From positions 62,001 to 126,000 of the forward strand of contig NZ_JANXMU010000077.1 of NCBI RefSeq assembly GCF_025354435.1: DNA of 64,000 nucleotides. The letters are read 5' to 3'. The position numbers and the translations under genes are program-made. The notes under the pieces were generated by a model. That model was not told the DNA's origin. It saw only the letters and a list, made by a program, of their open reading frames with translations, and searched no databases. Positions 58,493 through 64,000 of this stretch are shown one piece after another. Within the stretch, counting starts at the first letter, position 1; each line of letters begins with the position of its first letter. The DNA is from Rhodoferax sp. (GTDB lineage: Bacteria; Pseudomonadota; Gammaproteobacteria; Burkholderiales; Burkholderiaceae_C).

Positions 58493-61363
58493 TTATTTTG
58501 TCAAGACAAAGCCTTTGAGCTTGCCGAAGGCGCCGTCTACCAGCGACTTCTGCTGCTCCTGGTGCAGGTGCGAGTAACCGGCTGCAGGGGATGCCGAGGC
58601 CGCGCGGCCCGAGTAACCCAGCTTCTGGCCTTCGACCATGTTTTCATGCAGGTAGTGCTGCACGAAGAACCAGGCGCCCTGGTTTTGCGGCTCGTCCTGG
58701 CACCAGACCATTTCGGTCACGTTGGGGTACTTTTTGACTTCGGCGGCAAAGGCCTTGTGCGGGAACGGGTAGAGCTGTTCCACGCGCAAGATCACCACGT
58801 CGTCCGCGCCCTTTTCTTCGCGCTTCTTGGCCAGGTCGTAATAGACCTTGCCCGAGCAGGCGACGATGCGCTTGACCTTGTCCGCCTTGACATCCTTGTT
58901 CTCCGGAATGACGGTTTGGAAACCACCCTTGGTGAACTCGCTCAAGGGAGACGCCGCATCCTTGGCGCGCAGCAGCGACTTGGGCGTCATGATGACCAGC
59001 GGCTTGCGCAGGTTGCGCACCATCTGGCGGCGCAACAGGTGGAAGATCTGGCTGGCAGTGGTGGGCTGCACCACTTGCATATTGGTGTCGGCGCTCAGTT
59101 GCATGAAGCGCTCCAGGCGGGCCGAGCTGTGCTCGGGGCCCTGACCTTCGTAGCCGTGCGGCAGCATCAAAGTAATGCCGTTGACACGACCCCACTTGAC
59201 TTCGCCGGAAGCAATGAACTGGTCGATCACCACCTGGGCACCGTTGGCGAAATCGCCAAACTGGGCTTCCCAGATCACGAAGGTGTTCGGGTCGTTCGAC
59301 GCGTAGCCGTATTCGAACGCTAGCACGGCTTCTTCGGACAGGATGGAGTCGATCACGGTGAACGGTGCCTGGCCGTCGGCCACGTTTTGCAACGGGGTGT
59401 AGGTGCCTTCATCGAACTTTTCACGGTCCTGGTCATGGATGACAGCATGGCGATGGGTAAAGGTGCCACGGCCGCAGTCTTCACCGCTCAAACGCACCGG
59501 GTAGCCGCTGGCCACCAGAGACGCAAAAGCCATGTGCTCGCCCATGCCCCAGTCCACCGGAATGTCACCCCGGCCCATCGCGGCGCGGTCGTCGTAGACC
59601 TTTTTCACCAGGGGGTGGGGGGTGATGTTGGCGGGAATGGCCGTCATCTTCTCGGCCAGACGTTTCCACTCGGCCAGAGGAATGGCGGTGTCGCCTGCGT
59701 CGGTCCACTTGCGGTTCAGGTACGGTGACCAATCGACCGCGTACTTGCTCTTGAAGTTGGTGATGACCGGGTTGAAGGTGTTGATACCAGCATCGAGTGC
59801 CGCGCGCATGGCCTTGACCATGTCGTCGCCCAGCGTCTCGCCCATGCCCTGAGCGGTCAGCTTGTCGGCGTACAGCTTGCGGGTACCGGGGTGCTTGGCA
59901 ATCTTGCGGTACATCAGCGGCTGGGTCATGGCCGGGGTGTCTTGCTCGTTGTGGCCGAGTTTGCGGAAGCAGATGATGTCCACCACCACGTCACGTTGGA
60001 ACTCCATACGGTAGTCCAGCGCGATTTGTGTGGCCAGCACCACGGCTTCGGGATCGTCACCGTTGACGTGCAGCACCGGTGCTTCGATCATCTTGACCAC
60101 GTCGGAGCAGTACAGCGTGGAGCGGCTGTCGCGCGGGTCGCTGGTGGTGAAGCCAATCTGGTTGTTGATCACGATGTGCACCGTACCGCCCGTGAAGTAG
60201 CCACGGGTTTCGGCCAGCGCCAGGGTTTCCATCACCACGCCTTGGCCGGCAAAGGCCGCGTCGCCGTGCACCAGCACGGGCAGCACCTGCTTGCCCAGCG
60301 GGTCGGCGCGGCGGTCCATGCGCGAACGCACCGAGCCTTCAACCACGGGGTTGACGATTTCCAGGTGCGATGGGTTGAAGGCCAGCGTCAAATGCACCGG
60401 GCCGCCAGGGGTGGATACGTCGGAGCTGAAGCCCTGGTGGTATTTCACGTCGCCAGAAGGCAGGTCTTCGGGGGCGGTGTGGTCGAATTCGGCGAACAGG
60501 TCGGCAGGTACTTTGCCCAGCGAGTTGACCAGCACGTTCAAACGGCCACGGTGGGCCATACCGATGACGATTTCCTGCAGGCCCTTGGTGCCGCCGGTCT
60601 GGATCAGTTCGTCCATCGAGGCGATAAAGCTTTCGCCGCCTTCGAGCGAGAAGCGCTTTTGGCCGACAAACTTGGTGTGCAGGAAGCGCTCCAGGCCTTC
60701 AGCGGCCGTGATGCGGTCCAGAATGTGGAGCTTTTTCTCTTTGGAGAAATTGGGTTTGCTGCGGATGCTTTCCAGCTTTTGTTGCCACCAGCGCTTCTTG
60801 CCCTGGTCGCTGGTGTACATGTACTCGGCGCCAATGGTGCCGCAGTAGGTTTCACGCAAAGCGTTCATCAGGTCGCGCAGCGACATGGTTTCTTTGCCGA
60901 AGAACGTGTTGCTGGTGTTGAACACGGTTTCCTGGTCGGCATCGGTGAAGCCGTAGAACGCGGGGTCCAGCTCAGGGATGTTTTCGCGTTCGGTGCGTTT
61001 CAGCGGGTCCAGATCGGCCCAGCGCACACCGACGTTGCGGTAGGCGGCGATCAGCTGCTGTACAGCGGTGCGCTTGCGGCCCATTTCGGAGTCGGCGCTG
61101 GCCACCACGACCTTGGTCTGGCCTTGCTTGGCGCGTTCGGCAAAGGCATTGACCACCGGCAGGTGCGGCACGTCTTTGGCGTTGCTGCCGTCCACGGCGG
61201 GCACATTCTGGAGCGCGTCAAAGTAGTCGCGCCAGTTGTCGGGCACGCTGCCGGGATTGTTCAGGTAGTTTTCGTAAAGCTCTTCGACATAGGGCGCATT
61301 GCCGCCGAAGAGATAGGTGTTGCCTTGATAGGCGTTGTACACCGAAGACACTGGATCACTCAT
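58493..61363 (-). CDS. sucA: 2-oxoglutarate dehydrogenase E1
   Basis: 956 residues, the usual SucA length. Thiamine-diphosphate decarboxylase of the TCA cycle. YLFGGNAPYVEELYENYLNNPGSVPDNWRDYFD at the N-terminus, IGMAHRGRLNVLVNSLGK, GDAAFAGQGVVMETLAL (ThDP motif region), NNQIGFTTSDPRDSRSTLYCSDVVKMIEAPVLHVNGDDPEAV, and EAQFGDFANGAQVVIDQF. GGAGG lies 9 nt before ATG. First gene of sucA-sucB-lpdA. Confidence 0.98.
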   Translation of the reverse strand: MSDPVSSVYNAYQGNTYLFGGNAPYVEELYENYLNNPGSVPDNWRDYFDALQNVPAVDGSNAKDVPHLPVVNAFAERAKQGQTKVVVASADSEMGRKRTAVQQLIAAYRNVGVRWADLDPLKRTERENIPELDPAFYGFTDADQETVFNTSNTFFGKETMSLRDLMNALRETYCGTIGAEYMYTSDQGKKRWWQQKLESIRSKPNFSKEKKLHILDRITAAEGLERFLHTKFVGQKRFSLEGGESFIASMDELIQTGGTKGLQEIVIGMAHRGRLNVLVNSLGKVPADLFAEFDHTAPEDLPSGDVKYHQGFSSDVSTPGGPVHLTLAFNPSHLEIVNPVVEGSVRSRMDRRADPLGKQVLPVLVHGDAAFAGQGVVMETLALAETRGYFTGGTVHIVINNQIGFTTSDPRDSRSTLYCSDVVKMIEAPVLHVNGDDPEAVVLATQIALDYRMEFQRDVVVDIICFRKLGHNEQDTPAMTQPLMYRKIAKHPGTRKLYADKLTAQGMGETLGDDMVKAMRAALDAGINTFNPVITNFKSKYAVDWSPYLNRKWTDAGDTAIPLAEWKRLAEKMTAIPANITPHPLVKKVYDDRAAMGRGDIPVDWGMGEHMAFASLVASGYPVRLSGEDCGRGTFTHRHAVIHDQDREKFDEGTYTPLQNVADGQAPFTVIDSILSEEAVLAFEYGYASNDPNTFVIWEAQFGDFANGAQVVIDQFIASGEVKWGRVNGITLMLPHGYEGQGPEHSSARLERFMQLSADTNMQVVQPTTASQIFHLLRRQMVRNLRKPLVIMTPKSLLRAKDAASPLSEFTKGGFQTVIPENKDVKADKVKRIVACSGKVYYDLAKKREEKGADDVVILRVEQLYPFPHKAFAAEVKKYPNVTEMVWCQDEPQNQGAWFFVQHYLHENMVEGQKLGYSGRAASASPAAGYSHLHQEQQKSLVDGAFGKLKGFVLTK

Positions 61364-61548
61364 ATTCCGCTGACCTCCGTTTCCCTGAAGGAAACATAAG
61401 CTGGTTAAAGCTGGGTTTAATTAACCTTCCGCGACACGGCTGGACCGGTTGGCGGATGCGACTGTGGCAGGAAGGGCCTAGTTCGGTGTGGATTATCTAC
61501 CCATTGCGTGTGGGAACCGCCGAGTTACGGGCAAAGAACAGGTAAACG

Positions 61549-61606
61549 TTATTATTTTGATAGCTACCAGCGCAGATGGAATATGCGCTGGAGCCTGTTT
61601 TTATTT
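61549..61606 (+). repeat. Dispersed repeat family 1 copy
   Basis: ATTATTTTGATAGCTACCAGCGCAGATGGAATATGCGCTGGAGCCTG: GATAGCTAcc head and ATGCGCTgGAGCC tail. It lies in the 280-nt region upstream of sucA; the rest of that region shows the sucA leader but no gene. Confidence 0.8.
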
Positions 61607-61643
61607 AAATCCGCGTGTGGTGCAGGTAAAACAACGCTTGAAC

Positions 61644-62243
61644 TTACTTCACCAAAGCCTGGATGGCCTTGAAATCGGCATGCTCGGCGGTGCGCAGCCA
61701 CTCGAACAGCACCATCTCGGTGGTCACCAGCTCGGCACCCGCCCCGGCCAGGCGGTCAAACGCCGCGTCGCGGTTGCGCTCGGTGCGCGAACTGCAGGCA
61801 TCGGTGACCACCCAGACCTCGAACTCGTCTTCCAGCAAATCGAGTGCGGTCTGCAGCAGGCAGATGTGGGCCTCCAGGCCCGCAATAACGATGGTGTTGC
61901 GCTCTTCCCCGGCGCTGGACTTTTGCAGATGCTTGGGCAGGCTGCGGGCATTGCCCTGCACCGGTTTGGCGGGCGGGCGCAGCCATTCGCCCAGGCCCTC
62001 TTCCACGCCGCTGAACTGCATCTTGCTCAGGGTGTTGCGGCACAAGGCGCGCAGCTCGGGCGGGTTCTCGCCCAGCTTGGACGGGTTTTGCTCGGTGCCC
62101 CAGGTGGGTACGTCCAGCAAGTCGGCGGCCTGCGCCAGCCGCAGGGCGTTGGCGACGACGGTCGCGCTGTCAAAAATGGCGGGCAGCAGGCGGGTTTGGT
62201 AATCGACCAGCACCAGCTGGGATTCGGAGGCATCGAGCAACAT
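61644..62243 (-). CDS. Isochorismatase-family hydrolase
   Basis: 199 residues from MLLDASESQLVLVDYQTRLLPAIFD; the track start is about 71 codons upstream inside the next gene. The YcaC-like cysteine hydrolase fold is seen in LVLVDYQTRLLP (catalytic Asp) and TIVIAGLEAHICLLQTALDLLEDEFEVWVVTDACSSRT, with the Cys of the nucleophile loop. Substrate unknown; such proteins hydrolyse amides or isochorismate-like compounds. It follows the RBBP9-type hydrolase by 29 nt on the same strand. Confidence 0.9.
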   Translation of the reverse strand: MLLDASESQLVLVDYQTRLLPAIFDSATVVANALRLAQAADLLDVPTWGTEQNPSKLGENPPELRALCRNTLSKMQFSGVEEGLGEWLRPPAKPVQGNARSLPKHLQKSSAGEERNTIVIAGLEAHICLLQTALDLLEDEFEVWVVTDACSSRTERNRDAAFDRLAGAGAELVTTEMVLFEWLRTAEHADFKAIQALVK

Positions 62244-62272
62244 GGGATTCCTAAGGACAAAGCAGCCCCCAA

Positions 62273-62836
62273 TTAAACCGCAGTTGCCAGCGCCTCCTTG
62301 GGTTGTAGGGCCTGTCCTGTCAATGAAGCCAGCAAAGCCAAGCCCAGCGGCCAGTCGCCGTGGCCAGACGCAATATTGATGTGCCCGGCATCTGGCATGC
62401 GCACCAGCTCGCTGCCCCAAGCGCGCGCGCAGGCCCCGGCCAGCCGCACCGGGCAATACGGGTCGTTGCTGCTGGCCACCAGCACGCTGCGGTAGGGCAA
62501 CCGGGCGTAGGGCACGGGGGCGAAGTCGCTCAGTACGGCCCGGCGCTCCGGGTCGGCTGGAGCCACCAGCAAAGCCCCATGGATGCGCTCCACCGCCTCG
62601 GGCGGCAAATGCGTGGCTGCTATGCAGCCCAGGCTGTGGGCCACCACCACCACCGGGCCAGGGCGGGCCAGGATGGCGTGGCTGATGGAGGTGATCCAGG
62701 CAGCGCGGGACGGGGTGATCCAGTCGTCCTGGTCCACCCGCTCCACCCCGGCAAACTGCTCAGCCCACAGGCTTTGCCAATGGCCAGGGCCGGAGTTGCG
62801 CCAGCCGGGGATGATGAGGATACGGGGCGTAGTCAT
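62273..62836 (-). CDS. RBBP9/YdeN-family serine hydrolase
   Basis: 187 residues from MTTPRILIIPGWRNSGPGHWQSLWAEQ, the family N-terminus. Nucleophile elbow VVVAHSLGCIAATH, acid residue in ASSNDPYCP and catalytic His in MPDAGHINIASGHGDWPLG. A small alpha/beta hydrolase, probably cytoplasmic, with unknown substrate. Upstream member of a two-gene unit with the isochorismatase-fold protein. Confidence 0.92.
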   Translation of the reverse strand: MTTPRILIIPGWRNSGPGHWQSLWAEQFAGVERVDQDDWITPSRAAWITSISHAILARPGPVVVVAHSLGCIAATHLPPEAVERIHGALLVAPADPERRAVLSDFAPVPYARLPYRSVLVASSNDPYCPVRLAGACARAWGSELVRMPDAGHINIASGHGDWPLGLALLASLTGQALQPKEALATAV

Positions 62837-62949
62837 GGCCCGGATTGTGGGCAAGATGGCTGCAGATTCAAACGACGGAATCGTGGTTTGTTTATGCGCA
62901 TGAACTCACAGCTAAAAAGTCTATGCCAGCCATGCGGAAATTTATAAAA

Positions 62950-62998
62950 AAAGAGCCGCTAGCGCAGATAACACCTGCACTAGCAGCTCTTAATTTGA
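62950..62998 (-). terminator. Family 1 repeat acting as terminator of the cysteine desulfurase gene
   Basis: Minus strand AAGAGCTGCTAGTGCAGGTGTTATCTGCGCTAGCGGCTCTTTTTTTAT. It carries the family's AGCTgctag head and GCGCTAG tail, whose arms pair (AAGAGC.GCTAG / CTAGC.GCTCTT), and it ends in a T7 run, so it should work as a rho-independent terminator 18 nt after the gene. Confidence 0.75.
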
Positions 62999-63015
62999 TA
63001 CTACTAGCCCTTACT

Positions 63016-64000
63016 TCAGTTCCGCCGTGCGGAAGCCAGGCGCTTCACCACCGCCACCATCTGGTCGATCTCGGCAAAGGTGTTGTAGAACGCCAGCGAA
63101 GGGCGCACGGTGGTCTCCACGCCCATGCGGCGCAGGATGGGTTGGGCGCAATGGTGGCCGGTGCGCACCGCAATGCCCTCCTCGTTCAGCGCCTTGCCCA
63201 CTTCTTCGGTGCTGTAACCGGCCAGCACAAAGGACATGACGCTGGCCTTGTCTGCCGCCGTGCCAACCAGACGCACGCCGGGGATGGCACCCAAGGCTTG
63301 CATGCCGTAGACCACCAGCTCGTGTTCGTAGCGGGCGATGTTCTCGATACCCACCTTGTTCACGTAGTCGATGGCCGCGCCCAGGCCTACCGCGTCGGCG
63401 ATATTGCCAGTACCCGCCTCGAACTTGTTCGGGATAGGCTGGAACACGGTTTTCTCAAAGGTCACGTCGGCAATCATGTTGCCGCCGCCCTGCCACGGAG
63501 GCATGTCTTCCAGCACCTCGCGCTTGCCCCAGACCACGCCGATACCGGTGGGACCAAAGACCTTATGGCCCGAGAAGACGAAGAAGTCGGCCCCGATGTC
63601 TTGCACGTCCACCCGCATGTGCGAGATGGATTGCGCGCCGTCCACCAGCGCCTTGGCACCGGCACGGTGGGCCAACGCGACGATTTCCTTCACCGGAACC
63701 ACGGTGCCCAGGGCGTTGGAGACCTGGGTCACGGCCAAAATCTTGGTGCGGTCATTGAGCAGCTTGCGGTACTCGTCCAGCAGCACCTGGCCCGAATCGT
63801 CCACCGGGATCACGCGCAGCTTGGCACCTTTGGCGGCAGCCAGCTGCTGCCAGGGCACGATGTTGGCGTGGTGTTCCAGGTGGCTGACTATTATTTCGTC
63901 GCCCTCGCCCACGTGCTGGCCGCCCCAGCTCTTGGCCACCAGGTTGATGGCCTCGGTGGTGCCGCGCACAAAGATCACTTCGTTCACGTCTGGCGCGTTG
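63016..64000 (-). CDS. sufS: SufS-like cysteine desulfurase, N-terminus beyond window
   Basis: The last ~328 codons are present; the coding frame continues past the right edge (NAPDV before the track's GTG start). PLP enzyme that takes sulfur from cysteine. EIIVSHLEHHANIVPWQQLA, LVDGAQSISHMRVDVQDIGADFFVFSGHKVFGPTGIGVVWG with the PLP Lys in SGHK, FEAGTGNIADAVGL and RTGHHCAQPILRRMG with the persulfide Cys. The short active-site loop and RTGHHCAQP mark group II desulfurases (SufS/CsdA). Other suf genes may lie beyond the window. The downstream end carries a repeat-derived terminator. Confidence 0.93.
   Translation of the reverse strand, partial: NAPDVNEVIFVRGTTEAINLVAKSWGGQHVGEGDEIIVSHLEHHANIVPWQQLAAAKGAKLRVIPVDDSGQVLLDEYRKLLNDRTKILAVTQVSNALGTVVPVKEIVALAHRAGAKALVDGAQSISHMRVDVQDIGADFFVFSGHKVFGPTGIGVVWGKREVLEDMPPWQGGGNMIADVTFEKTVFQPIPNKFEAGTGNIADAVGLGAAIDYVNKVGIENIARYEHELVVYGMQALGAIPGVRLVGTAADKASVMSFVLAGYSTEEVGKALNEEGIAVRTGHHCAQPILRRMGVETTVRPSLAFYNTFAEIDQMVAVVKRLASARRN

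Noticed and set aside
59891-61399. 502-codon plus-strand ORF over sucA
   Set aside because: Antisense to a highly conserved gene; typical shadow.

Overview
The window looks like one chromosomal segment of a betaproteobacterium of the Comamonadaceae, probably close to Rhodoferax. This is inferred from the high GC content, from gene orders familiar in that family (dapA-bamC-MBL hydrolase; grpE-dnaK-dnaJ; sucA-sucB-lpdA-zapE; parE-transglycosylase-parC) and from short dispersed intergenic repeats. Most of it is housekeeping DNA. I see no phage, insertion sequence, CRISPR array, tRNA or rRNA.

Layout. 1-4.5 kb: a minus-strand operon of an OprB-type porin, a periplasmic beta-propeller, a Tat-exported DyP peroxidase (EfeB) and a truncated iron-type ABC binding protein, with a good Fur-box-like palindrome upstream. 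4.7-8.2 kb: a degenerate mini ABC ATPase, acs, and a UPF0114 membrane protein. 8.2-11.4 kb: a large GGDEF/EAL protein. 11.5-24.1 kb: the most interesting region, holding two alpha-E/circularly permuted ATP-grasp sets (one split, one fused), a transglutaminase-DUF2126 amidoligase fusion and a second transglutaminase, with comEC in the middle. 24.2-33.5 kb: RidA, a chemoreceptor, parC, a lytic transglycosylase, parE, an MFS transporter and a 39-residue small ORF. 33.6-38.2 kb: dapA, bamC, an MBL-fold hydrolase whose natural start appears to be AUA, a yybP-ykoY manganese riboswitch controlling a UPF0016 exporter, and a CDF transporter. 38.2-42.6 kb: an FKBP and grpE-dnaK-dnaJ. 43-46.6 kb: glutathione-dependent formaldehyde oxidation (frmA-fghA) and a phosphoethanolamine transferase. 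46.7-53.7 kb: SDR/LysR pair, dusA-hutC, hutH and an M14 peptidase lipoprotein. 53.8-61.4 kb: a coiled-coil secreted protein, zapE, lpdA, sucB, sucA. 61.6-64 kb: isochorismatase-fold hydrolase, RBBP9-type hydrolase and a truncated SufS-like cysteine desulfurase.

How parts work together. The alpha-E/ATP-grasp/amidoligase/transglutaminase genes carry all the parts predicted for an uncharacterised pathway that builds and cleaves peptide or amide conjugates. The first operon looks like an iron-responsive envelope uptake module. The Mn riboswitch, UPF0016 and CDF genes form a metal-efflux pair. At least three families of short repeats are scattered between genes. Two repeat copies lie inside comEC, and one apparent copy encodes part of a signal peptide. 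Positions of domains inside proteins are estimates from reading the translations; no searches were run.
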